In this document: positions 8,288 through 15,567 of the stretch, piece after piece
Position numbering within the stretch: the first letter of the stretch is position 1
Layout of the letters: the number at the start of each line of letters is the position of its first letter
The notes under the pieces: model-generated
Seen by the model: the letters and a program-made list of their open reading frames with translations, nothing else
Told to the model about the DNA's origin: nothing
Database searches by the model: none
NCBI RefSeq assembly: GCF_009753715.1
Contig: NZ_WQMS01000011.1
Span: forward strand, 1 to 32,265
DNA: 32,265 bases
Source of the DNA: Sphingomonas horti
Lineage (GTDB): Bacteria > Pseudomonadota > Alphaproteobacteria > Sphingomonadales > Sphingomonadaceae
Reading direction: 5' to 3'
Program-made: the position numbers and the translations under genes

Positions 8288-10474
8288 TCAAAAGCTGAAC
8301 TTAAGGTCGACGCCATAGGTTCGCGGAGCACCAAGCAAGTGGAATTGAGAACCGCCGAAAATCGCCACCGGTAGATCGCCGATGAAATCGACCTTATAGT
8401 CAGCCTTGGTCAGGTTTCGTACCCAGATCGAAACGTCCGCGCCGTTTGAGAGCGCCAGGCCCAAACGCCCGTTCACGATACCATAATCGGGCTGGTAGCC
8501 GCCGGGCCTTGTGTTCGCAAAATCCAGGAAATAGCCGCTTTTTCGGTTCCATTCGGCATGGGCATACAGCTCTCCCAATCCGGTCATCTCGGTTCGGTAA
8601 TCGGCTCCCACAGACATGCTGGTTCTGGGCGCCAGCGGCATTTTGTTGCCGCTCAAGTCCAGCCCGCCACCACCTGCGCCTGCCCCGGGAATGACGAAGT
8701 TCTCATAAGTGGCATCGTTATATGCGAAGTTGCCAAACAGGCTCCATTCTCGAGAAGGGCGGGCGATGGCCTCGAGTTCGATGCCCTTGCTGACCGCCTT
8801 TTTCGCATTTCGGAAAAGCGGCGTCGTTCCTTCAAACCCGCGCACCTGCAGGTTGCGGTAATCGATGTAGAAGCCGATGACGTTCAACGTCAGCCGCTTC
8901 TCGAGCCATTCCGACTTGATGCCGAGCTCATAGCTATCGGCGACTTCGGCGGCGAAGGTCGGCTCTGACACTCGTGCATCATTGAATCCGCCGCTCTTAT
9001 TGCCGCGTCCCCAGGAAGCATACAGCAGGACGTCACTGGTTGGACGATAGGACAGTGTCGCCATGGGTGAGACTTGCGTATCGTCGAGATCGAGGTCGGT
9101 CAGATCCGTTCCGACAGGGACTAATCCGACGCCAGGAATATTGACCGTTGTTCCGACGGACCCGAGGGTGCTCTTTTCCTCGCGCGTAACCCGAAGGCCT
9201 GTTTCGACGGTGATCGCCCGGGTCAGATCCAGTGCCACGGTTCCAAAGGCGGCGAAGCTGTCGACCGAGTTACGGAAATCGATGTCAACTGATGCACCTC
9301 CGCCAGGCGGCAGTCCCACCAGCTCAGGGCCAAGTTGCTCGTTCTGCAGGACCCGCTGATCACGGGTGTAGTAATAGGCACCTGCCATCCAGCGAAAGGG
9401 GCCAGTTGACGACGAGGTGAGGCGCACCTCCTGGCTGAATTGTCGAACCCTGCTGTCGATCTGGTCGTGAATGATGAGAAGGTCGGAGGAGTCCGTGTCG
9501 ATGTTGAGCGCTTGGTTGAGCCGGCGGAGACCGGTGACCGAACTCAGCGTGGCTGGGCCGAGATCAAGCTCGAGCAGAGCAGTCAGACCTTTCGATGTCG
9601 ATCGGCTCGGCTTGAAAAAGTCGGTGTCCTGCCGACGAGTATATCCGTCCGTCCCCGCGCGTTTAGCGAACGGCCCAATGAAATATTCCAGGGTGACATT
9701 GGTAAAGTGGCTTCTGGCATAGTCGCCGATCAGCGTGATGCTCAGCGGCTCGACGGGACGAAACAGGATCGAAGCTCTGACAGCCTCACGATTGCGCGCC
9801 CCAAAGGTCCCTCCGGAAACGCGCTCGGAATAGCCATCCTGCTCCTCATGCGCGGCGGCAAGCCGGACCGATATCTTATCGGCCAACAAGGGACCGGAGA
9901 TTGCCCCCTGCAGTCGGAATGCATCGTAATTGCCGATGCCGGATTCGACATACCCCTCAAGTTCGTGCGTCGGTCTGCGCGTCGTATAGCTAATGGCTCC
10001 GGCTAGAGTGTTGCGGCCCCAGATAACGCCCTGAGGGCCCCGGATGACCTCGATCTGCTGGACGTCAAATACGAGATCGTCGAGGCTTCCTTCAGGCATG
10101 AACACGCCGTCGAGGAATTGGCTGACTGGCTGTTCGGCGATACTGCCACCCTTAGCCGGGCTCGATATTCCTCGGATCGCGACAACACTCGTGCCGACAA
10201 GGCCGTCCGGCGCAACCAGGTTCGGTATCGAGGACGCGAGATCGGAGAACTCGCGTACCGCGCTCCGCTCGAGATACTCGCCCGAGAAGGCGTTTACCTG
10301 TGCAGGCGTATCTTGAAGCCGGGTCTCGCGCTTGGTGGCCGTGACGACAATGTCCACCTCGGTGTCTGCCGCTGCCGGCGCTGCGGTTTGTGCACTTAGC
10401 GTTGTCGCCGCAAGCAACAGCATTGCGCCTGCGCAGCTGTATCGACCTTGTGTCATTCGCCTTCGCCCCCTCAT
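8288..10474 (-). CDS. TonB-dependent outer-membrane receptor
   Basis: 728 residues. A signal peptide covers ~1-36 (LLLAATTLSAQTAAPAAA), followed by EVDIVVTATKRETRLQDTP, the usual TonB-box/plug entry in sphingomonads. The plug domain follows (~45-160, with IRGISSP and EVIRGPQGVIWGRNTLAGAI), then a 22-strand-type barrel ending in a terminal Phe (VDLKFSF). ATG 10474 has an excellent GGAGGG 7 nt upstream. Substrate is unknown: sphingomonads use many such receptors for glycans, siderophores and aromatic compounds. It leads an operon with the diaminopropionate ammonia-lyase gene and is divergent from the Tat-exported DJ-1 protein across a spacer with the shared operator. Confidence 0.93.
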   Translation of the reverse strand: MRGRRRMTQGRYSCAGAMLLLAATTLSAQTAAPAAADTEVDIVVTATKRETRLQDTPAQVNAFSGEYLERSAVREFSDLASSIPNLVAPDGLVGTSVVAIRGISSPAKGGSIAEQPVSQFLDGVFMPEGSLDDLVFDVQQIEVIRGPQGVIWGRNTLAGAISYTTRRPTHELEGYVESGIGNYDAFRLQGAISGPLLADKISVRLAAAHEEQDGYSERVSGGTFGARNREAVRASILFRPVEPLSITLIGDYARSHFTNVTLEYFIGPFAKRAGTDGYTRRQDTDFFKPSRSTSKGLTALLELDLGPATLSSVTGLRRLNQALNIDTDSSDLLIIHDQIDSRVRQFSQEVRLTSSSTGPFRWMAGAYYYTRDQRVLQNEQLGPELVGLPPGGGASVDIDFRNSVDSFAAFGTVALDLTRAITVETGLRVTREEKSTLGSVGTTVNIPGVGLVPVGTDLTDLDLDDTQVSPMATLSYRPTSDVLLYASWGRGNKSGGFNDARVSEPTFAAEVADSYELGIKSEWLEKRLTLNVIGFYIDYRNLQVRGFEGTTPLFRNAKKAVSKGIELEAIARPSREWSLFGNFAYNDATYENFVIPGAGAGGGGLDLSGNKMPLAPRTSMSVGADYRTEMTGLGELYAHAEWNRKSGYFLDFANTRPGGYQPDYGIVNGRLGLALSNGADVSIWVRNLTKADYKVDFIGDLPVAIFGGSQFHLLGAPRTYGVDLKFSF

Positions 10475-10531
10475 GTGACAGCCCTCCAGTTCGGAACGGT
10501 GCTGGTGGCGGGGTTATTGCGGGTGGATAGG

Positions 10532-10616
10532 AAGGCCTAAAGGACGTTCTTCCAGCCTTTTCGGCCATCCAAGGCGCATACGTCCTGAAACGTTGGAACT
10601 ATGTCCTTCAGGACAT
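10532..10616. promoter_or_regulatory. Candidate GlxA/AraC operator cluster, copy B
   Basis: The 10532-10548 block is identical over 17 bp to 6128-6144, and TTCC follows at the same spacing. Downstream, GTCCT half-sites at 10582-10586 and 10603-10607 are spaced 21 bp, and 10601-10616 is a perfect interrupted palindrome (ATGTCCT-TC-AGGACAT). A degenerate partner (TTTCGGCC) sits where copy A has TTCAGGAC. The cluster lies between the TonB receptor operon and the Tat-DJ-1/Lnt-like operon and probably controls one or both. Confidence 0.6.
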
Positions 10617-10670
10617 TGGTCGCTGTCAGTATGGCGCGTCGAAATCATCGCCAATCGCAGGAATAGTTTC

Positions 10671-11471
10671 ATGATTGACCGACGCACACTGATCGGCGGC
10701 GCTGTCGCAACAGCGGCTCTGATGCCGGCCATGGCAAAAGCTTCTGGAGCGGACCCCAAAGCCATTCTGGAGAAACTTCCGGAACTCCGTCTAACCGGCA
10801 ACGAGCAGATTGCCATGCTGCTTTACCCGGGCCTCACGGCGCTCGATTTCGTAGGCCCGTACCACTTCCTTGCGGGCATGCCGGGAGCCAAGGTACACCT
10901 GGTTACAAATCAGCCTGACCTGAGGCCCGTTCCGAGCGATCTCGGCATGGCGATCCAACCCACTGTCACCATGGCTGATTGTCCCGCTGACCTGACTGTC
11001 CTGTTCACGCCGGGAGGAACCTCGGGCACGCTCGCCGCTGCCCGTGACGAAAACACAATCGCGTTCATGCGCGACCGGGCTTCACGGGCTAAGTTCGTAA
11101 CGAGCGTCTGCACCGGGTCATTGATTCTGGGTGTCGCCGGCGTCCTGCAGGGCAAGCGCGCGACGTCCCATTGGTCGGTCGTCCCTCTGCTTACTCAGTT
11201 CGGCGCGAAGCCCGAACAGCGCCGCGTCGTGAGGGACGGCAATGTCATCACCGGCGCCGGTGTGTCGGCGGGCATGGACTTCGGCGCGTCGCTGGTAGCA
11301 GAACTACGCGGAGCTCCTCTCGCGGAAGCCGGCACCTTGATGGCTGAATATGCGCCTGAGCCACCGTTTCCGGGCGGTACACTGGCCACGGCGCGACCGG
11401 AGATCGCCGAGCTACTCACGGCATCACTCGAGCCGTTCGTAAAGGACGCGACCTCCCTACGCATTCGCTGA
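10671..11471 (+). CDS. Tat-exported DJ-1/PfpI protein, isonitrile hydratase-like
   Basis: 266 residues. It begins with a twin-arginine type signal (DRRTLIGGAVATAALMPAMA), so the enzyme is probably folded before export to the periplasm. The mature part matches the 5415-6101 protein: LLYPGLTALDFVGPYHFLAGMPGA, TVLFTPGG, nucleophile elbow VTSVCTGSLIL (Cys147), TSHW, DGNVITGAGVSAGMDF and AEYAPEPPF. An exported isonitrile-hydratase-like protein next to a cytoplasmic one suggests that the same chemistry is wanted on both sides of the inner membrane. ATG 10671 is chosen because it starts the Tat signal; the longer frame runs through the operator. Its stop overlaps the next start (TGATG). Confidence 0.85.
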   Translation: MIDRRTLIGGAVATAALMPAMAKASGADPKAILEKLPELRLTGNEQIAMLLYPGLTALDFVGPYHFLAGMPGAKVHLVTNQPDLRPVPSDLGMAIQPTVTMADCPADLTVLFTPGGTSGTLAAARDENTIAFMRDRASRAKFVTSVCTGSLILGVAGVLQGKRATSHWSVVPLLTQFGAKPEQRRVVRDGNVITGAGVSAGMDFGASLVAELRGAPLAEAGTLMAEYAPEPPFPGGTLATARPEIAELLTASLEPFVKDATSLRIR

Positions 11472-13159
11472 TGCGTGTTGCTTGCACAACGAGCAGGTCA
11501 CAACTGCCTCACCGCCGTTCGCCACGCAGATATGGGAAATCAGCTCACCGCTGCTTGTCCAGGATCCTCGAAATGCTCGATTCAACGCGTTCCTTGACCA
11601 GCGCGCGGCCGGTTCCGAAGGCTCGCTCGGGACCACGGAATTTTGACCGTTGCCGGAACTGGACCACCGCGCTCGCTACGCCGTCTGCCGAGAGAATTGC
11701 GTGCCTGGTTCTCGGGAGTGTGCTGACCGCCTTCACCGTCGGCAATGCGATGTTGGCGGTGGCTGCATGGCTGGCGCCGACCTTCATGCTCCGATTCGTC
11801 AGAACGTCGCGGCTCGCCCCGGGTATCTACCTCGGAACATTTGGACTGATCTGTGCCCACGCCGTCGCCTGGGACGGTGTCCTGCCCTTCCAGGGCGCGT
11901 TCTATTATGCTGTCGTCGCTGGCGTCGGCCTCACCCTGTTCTTGCCGTTCATTGTTGATCGGCTTTTCTGCGAACACGCCAGCGGCCTCGTGCGAGCTTT
12001 CATATTCCCCGCAGCGCTTACGGCGGTGGAGTATCTGTTTAGCCAGCTCGGCAACGGCAGTTGGGGTGCGGTCGCATACTCTCAATATGGCAATCTCGCG
12101 CTGAACCAGATCGTCTCGGTCACAGGCCTCTGGGGAATCTCTTTCCTGACCGGCTGGTTTGCCTCTGTGTTCAACGATCTTTGGGAATGCCGGGGATCAG
12201 GAGCTCAGGCGCGCCGGAGAGCGGCAGCGTTCGGCGCAGCCTTGGCGCTCGTTCTGGTGGGTGGTGGGCTGCGGCTCACACTTGCTCCCGCTCAAACCCC
12301 CAGCGTGAGGATCGCGGGCATCGTCGTCGACAATATGGATGTTTTCCGAAACAGCTGGGGACCGCTCAGCTATGGCCAGACCTTATCCGAACAGGCAGCA
12401 GACCAGGTTCGCCCCAAGGCTGACGCGCTACTGAAAAGGCTGATCGCGCAAAGCCGTGCGGAAGCGCGCGCTGGCGCGAAGATCGTCGTGTGGTCGGAGG
12501 GGAATGCACTCGCGTTCAAGAAGGACGAACGAGAGCTTATCGCAGCGGGCCAGCGCCTTGCGGCTGAGGAGAAGATCTACCTGTTCATGTCTGTCGCGAC
12601 GATGCAGCCGGGCCATCCGCGCGCGGAAAACAAGATCATCGTTGTCGACCCGCAAGGACGTGTTCGCGCAACCTATCTGAAGAGCCATCCCACTCCGGGC
12701 GAAATGTCGATCCCAGGCGACGGCGTGATGGGTTTCCTCGAGACGCCTTACGGCACGCTCGCCTGGGCCATCTGCTACGATTACGATTACCCGGCGCTAA
12801 TCCGCCAGGCAGCAGTAGCAGGCGCCGACATACTGATCGACCCCTCGTGGGAAGGGCCGGCGATGGCCCCGTTGCATTCCCAAATGGCATCGTTTCGCGC
12901 GATCGAGAACGGAGCTTCGCTCTTTCGTCCTGCCAATGGCGGCATGAGCCTGGCTGTTGACGCGCGAGGGCAAGTTCTCGCCGCACTGAGCGGCAGCGCA
13001 GCGGAAGGACCGCACCACACACTTGTCGCAAGTCTGCCTATTGAAGGCACTTGGACGATCTACGGTCATGCCGGCGACACTCTCCCTTGGATGGCGGCCG
13101 GATTCCTGTTGTTCGCCTTCATCACCGTGAGCCGGAAAGCTTCGCCGACACTGATTTAG
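11471..13159 (+). CDS. Lnt-like membrane C-N hydrolase (apolipoprotein N-acyltransferase family)
   Basis: 562 residues from the coupled start. Roughly residues 74-270 hold six hydrophobic helices. A nitrilase-superfamily domain follows (~280-525) with the catalytic triad Glu343 (VWSEGNA), Lys404 (YLKSHPTPGE) and Cys435 (AICYDYDYP), and a last hydrophobic helix lies near 537-553. This architecture is that of apolipoprotein N-acyltransferase, but the enzyme is encoded outside any lipoprotein or envelope cluster and is coupled to the exported DJ-1 protein, so a specialised amidase or acyltransferase role is plausible. The first ~34 residues are basic and not family-like. An internal ATG at 11573, 8 nt after AGGA, may be the true start. 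Confidence 0.85.
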   Translation: MRVACTTSRSQLPHRRSPRRYGKSAHRCLSRILEMLDSTRSLTSARPVPKARSGPRNFDRCRNWTTALATPSAERIACLVLGSVLTAFTVGNAMLAVAAWLAPTFMLRFVRTSRLAPGIYLGTFGLICAHAVAWDGVLPFQGAFYYAVVAGVGLTLFLPFIVDRLFCEHASGLVRAFIFPAALTAVEYLFSQLGNGSWGAVAYSQYGNLALNQIVSVTGLWGISFLTGWFASVFNDLWECRGSGAQARRRAAAFGAALALVLVGGGLRLTLAPAQTPSVRIAGIVVDNMDVFRNSWGPLSYGQTLSEQAADQVRPKADALLKRLIAQSRAEARAGAKIVVWSEGNALAFKKDERELIAAGQRLAAEEKIYLFMSVATMQPGHPRAENKIIVVDPQGRVRATYLKSHPTPGEMSIPGDGVMGFLETPYGTLAWAICYDYDYPALIRQAAVAGADILIDPSWEGPAMAPLHSQMASFRAIENGASLFRPANGGMSLAVDARGQVLAALSGSAAEGPHHTLVASLPIEGTWTIYGHAGDTLPWMAAGFLLFAFITVSRKASPTLI

Positions 13160-13276
13160 CGAATGCTTCTGGGGGCGATCCCCGACAAATAGGCCTCACC
13201 CGACTGTCACGTGTCGCAGCTCGCTCGAGCGCGCGAAACTAAGTGCATCGCGTCCAGCTCTTCTCTAAGTGGCCCG

Positions 13277-14041
13277 ATGTCGAAAGGCCAAGCTAAGATA
13301 GCCATATCACAAGGCTTAAGCGTCTGGGTGCTGGAAGCGCCTCAGGGGTTCGGCGACGCCGATTTTCATGCCCACCATGCTATCCAGATCACGGCCGGCC
13401 TGACAGGTCCGCTCGAGATCTCTTTGGAGCATGAAACGTTGACCGGCTCTGTGCTGGCAGTTGCAGCTGATGCCCGGCATCGATTTCGAGCCTCTGGGCT
13501 GCTCGTATTCATCTTCGTAGAACCGGAGAGCGGCCCTGGCCGAGCACTGACAGCAAATCTGTTGCGTGGTCGCGAGCTGTCGCCGGTCGCCAGTGCGGAT
13601 ATCTTAGAAATTCTAGCGCCTCTAACGATCACTTTCGAGCAGGCGCTCGGAAGCGATGACCTGCTGCGCGCCGGTCGCGCGGTGGTCGAGCTAATGATGC
13701 CTCACGATGAAGCGCCGATGCCAGACGCGCGAATACGGCGCGTCATCGAGCATGCCTCCAGACATATAGAAGGAGCGCTCAGCCTTTCGGACATGGCTCA
13801 CCACCTGGCCCTGTCGCCAAGCCGTCTGCGCCATCTGTTCGTTGAGCAGACGGGCCTAGCCTTCAAAACCTATATTCTTTGGCTGCGGCTGGTACGGGCA
13901 ATCGACATCTATTCGAAAGGCCAATCGCTGACCGAAGCAGCGCATGGTGCTGGCTTTTCGGACTCTGCGCACTTCAGTCGGGTGTTCCGCCGCACCTTCG
14001 GTCTTCCGGCAACGACGCTGAAGAGGGTCGTGCCGAACTAA
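13277..14041 (+). CDS. AraC-family transcriptional regulator
   Basis: 254 residues: a small N-terminal cupin-like sensing region (~8-100, including HAHHAIQITAGLTGPLEI), then a C-terminal AraC DNA-binding domain with two HTHs (LSLSDMAHHLALSPSRLRHLF and SLTEAAHGAGFSDSAHFSRVF, then FGLPATTLKR). ATG 13277 begins just before the sensing domain; the longer GTG start at 13211 adds low-complexity residues. It lies 117 bp after the Lnt-like gene on the same strand and convergently (26 bp) to the CPBP gene. Its target is unknown. It lacks the DJ-1 domain of the other AraC protein and is unlikely to share its ligand. Confidence 0.88.
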   Translation: MSKGQAKIAISQGLSVWVLEAPQGFGDADFHAHHAIQITAGLTGPLEISLEHETLTGSVLAVAADARHRFRASGLLVFIFVEPESGPGRALTANLLRGRELSPVASADILEILAPLTITFEQALGSDDLLRAGRAVVELMMPHDEAPMPDARIRRVIEHASRHIEGALSLSDMAHHLALSPSRLRHLFVEQTGLAFKTYILWLRLVRAIDIYSKGQSLTEAAHGAGFSDSAHFSRVFRRTFGLPATTLKRVVPN

Positions 14042-14067
14042 GGCAGATGCCGCACAACCCGAGCCAT

Positions 14068-14796
14068 CTAGAAGAAGGAATTGCCGAGATTGATGGCGTT
14101 ATGGACCAGGATGGCCGGTGCCAGCGAGCCGGTGCGCTGCCGTAGCCATGCTAGCCCCGCACCCAGGAAAGCGGTCGTCGCAAAAGCGGGGAAATCGAGA
14201 GCGATTGCGCCATTCACAACACGCAAACCGTGACCTGCGGCGAACAGGAACGTAAGCGCCAACTCAGCGGCGCCAAACGATGCACCGGCGACAAGCCTGC
14301 TCGCTCCGAAAGCCCGCACGAACAAAGCCAGGAGCAAGCCACGCATAAATAGCTCTTCGTCCATCCCTGGCATCAGACTTTGGAAAAGAAGGCGCTCCAC
14401 GGATGTGTCGGTGCCATCGTTGGCAATGGCCTCGAGCAGCCAAGCAAAGCCGCACAGGATAGCAGCCACGACGAGCGTTGATCGCACCGAACCGGGATTG
14501 AGCCCCAGAGAGAGGCCAACCTCACGCCAGGCCAGGGAGGGAATGATCCTTATCAGGAGAAGTGTGCCAAAGATTGCGCAGACCTTTCCAACCCAGTTCC
14601 ATCTCAGATCAGAAAGCGATGCAACCATCCCTTGGGCTTCGCTGCTCAGGATAATGATCAGCCAATAGGCGGCGGTGCATGCCAGTCCGCCGAGCAGCGG
14701 CTTGAAGAGCACCGTCCGGCCACTCAAACGCAGGGTGAATGCGAACCCGATCACGATCCCGAAGTGAAGAAGGATCGTGGCAGCGATGTCGGTCAT
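14068..14796 (-). CDS. CPBP-family intramembrane glutamic protease
   Basis: 242 residues with about seven hydrophobic segments. The CPBP (Abi/CAAX-like) motifs are present: EELFMRG with Glu147, Glu148 and Arg152, then His189 (AAGHGLR) and His232 in LVHNAINLGNS near the C-terminus. Members act as membrane proteases, such as CAAX endoproteases or bacteriocin-immunity proteins; the substrate is unknown. ATG 14796 places the first helix at residue 5. The gene is downstream of the small metallothionein-like gene on the same strand, separated by a strong hairpin, so it probably has its own promoter or depends on read-through. Confidence 0.87.
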   Translation of the reverse strand: MTDIAATILLHFGIVIGFAFTLRLSGRTVLFKPLLGGLACTAAYWLIIILSSEAQGMVASLSDLRWNWVGKVCAIFGTLLLIRIIPSLAWREVGLSLGLNPGSVRSTLVVAAILCGFAWLLEAIANDGTDTSVERLLFQSLMPGMDEELFMRGLLLALFVRAFGASRLVAGASFGAAELALTFLFAAGHGLRVVNGAIALDFPAFATTAFLGAGLAWLRQRTGSLAPAILVHNAINLGNSFF

Positions 14797-14841
14797 GAAT
14801 CAGGGGCCGTCAGAAGATATATTCAATGAGAAGCAGCGTGA

Positions 14842-14880
14842 GGCGCGCGCGTTCGATCAATTCCGATCGTCGCGCGCGCC
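14842..14880 (-). terminator. Strong GC hairpin downstream of metallothionein-like gene
   Basis: A perfect 10-bp outer stem (GGCGCGCGCG at 14842-14851 with CGCGCGCGCC at 14871-14880) encloses an inner CGATC/GATCG stem. On the minus strand it starts 12 nt after the stop of the metallothionein-like gene and ends before the CPBP start. No T-run follows, so it may be a pausing or mRNA-stabilising structure rather than a classical terminator. Confidence 0.5.
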
Positions 14881-14891
14881 GGCGGCAAACG

Positions 14892-14990
14892 TCAGCGCTT
14901 TTGCGAGCAGTGGCAATCGTTCGCACACTTGCAGTTCGTGCACTCGCAGGTCGGCGAGCAACGTGCCGGATTTTCAGTCTGATTGATCAT
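14892..14990 (-). CDS. Very short metallothionein-like Cys-rich peptide
   Basis: A 32-residue open frame, missed by ordinary length cut-offs. After a short N-terminal stretch (MINQTENPAR) come seven Cys and one His in the order C-S-P-T-C-E-C-T-N-C-K-C-A-N-D-C-H-C, ending SQKR. The repeated C-x-C and C-x2-C spacings are typical of metallothioneins that bind Zn, Cd or Cu through thiolate clusters. The start at 14990 is preceded by GAGGAG with a 7-nt spacer; an in-frame ATG at 14996 is too close to that site. It is shorter than SmtA-type bacterial metallothioneins and lacks their typical sequence, so the family is inferred from Cys pattern only. The gene stands alone, with a hairpin on each side. 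Confidence 0.75.
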   Translation of the reverse strand: MINQTENPARCSPTCECTNCKCANDCHCSQKR

Positions 14991-14996
14991 GATCAT

Positions 14997-15017
14997 GCTC
15001 CTCTATTGCTGAGGAGC
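14997..15017 (-). promoter_or_regulatory. Hairpin sequestering the metallothionein-like gene's ribosome binding site
   Basis: GCTCCTC at 14997-15003 and GAGGAGC at 15011-15017 form a perfect 7-bp stem with a 7-nt loop. In the minus-strand transcript the 3' arm is the GAGGAG Shine-Dalgarno, 7 nt before the ATG at 14990. The adjacent bases form a 12-bp palindrome (two TGATCA units) across the start codons. The mRNA leader could therefore hide its ribosome binding site. Confidence 0.5.
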
Positions 15018-15567
15018 GCGCAATAGCGCTGAGATTGACCCGCTGCTTGAATGCAGGGGCTAACCAGCGGGCTCGACGAAGCATCCGGCCCCGGCGAAAG
15101 CTTGGGCGCGCGCGGACGCACTTGCGGGCAGCCAACAGCTGCTTCAGCGATGTTCGGAATACGCCATTCGCGCAGGTGGGCCGGACCCGCGCCATCCGAG
15201 GTTGCCGATTGGGAATGACCGCTTTCAATCAGATCGGAGTATACCGCTGATGTCCGAGAGGGGCGCAGACCGGTCAGACCACTTCGCTAGCCGACGCTCT
15301 GCTCTGCTAAGTGGTTTTCCATCTTCTAACCCACTCATTTTGTTGGACCACGCAGCGGAGGTGTTAAGTGGTCTGGGCACGCAGCGCAGGCCCGAAATAG
15401 CCTGCCGCTATTTCGAACATGCACAAGCTCGGCCGGCCTCGCTTCAGCGAGACCGACGGCGTGGCTTCGCCACGCCGCTCACAGGCCCTGCAACGTCGTT
15501 GGTCGAAGCGCCGATTGCACGCCCCTCCTGCCCCACTACCGTGCGCCCGCACACCAGGGGGCAACGC
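15018..15567. other. Non-coding spacer with several inverted repeats
   Basis: I find no gene here; the open frame from 15202 is only an upstream run-on of the next gene and its translation is not protein-like. Structures seen are CAGACCACTT (15275-15284) inverted at 15366-15375, an 8-bp stem at 15393-15415 (CGAAATAG/CTATTTCG), a 6-bp stem with a 2-nt loop at 15438-15451, and a 9-bp stem with a TTC loop at 15457-15477. The last three resemble REP-type palindromes. The metallothionein promoter should lie at about 15020-15100, reading leftward. Confidence 0.5.

Noticed and set aside
15202-15567. N-terminal extension of the 15568 membrane-protein gene
   Set aside because: The added residues cover hairpin repeats and look random; ATG 15568 has a good ribosome binding site and begins the first membrane helix.
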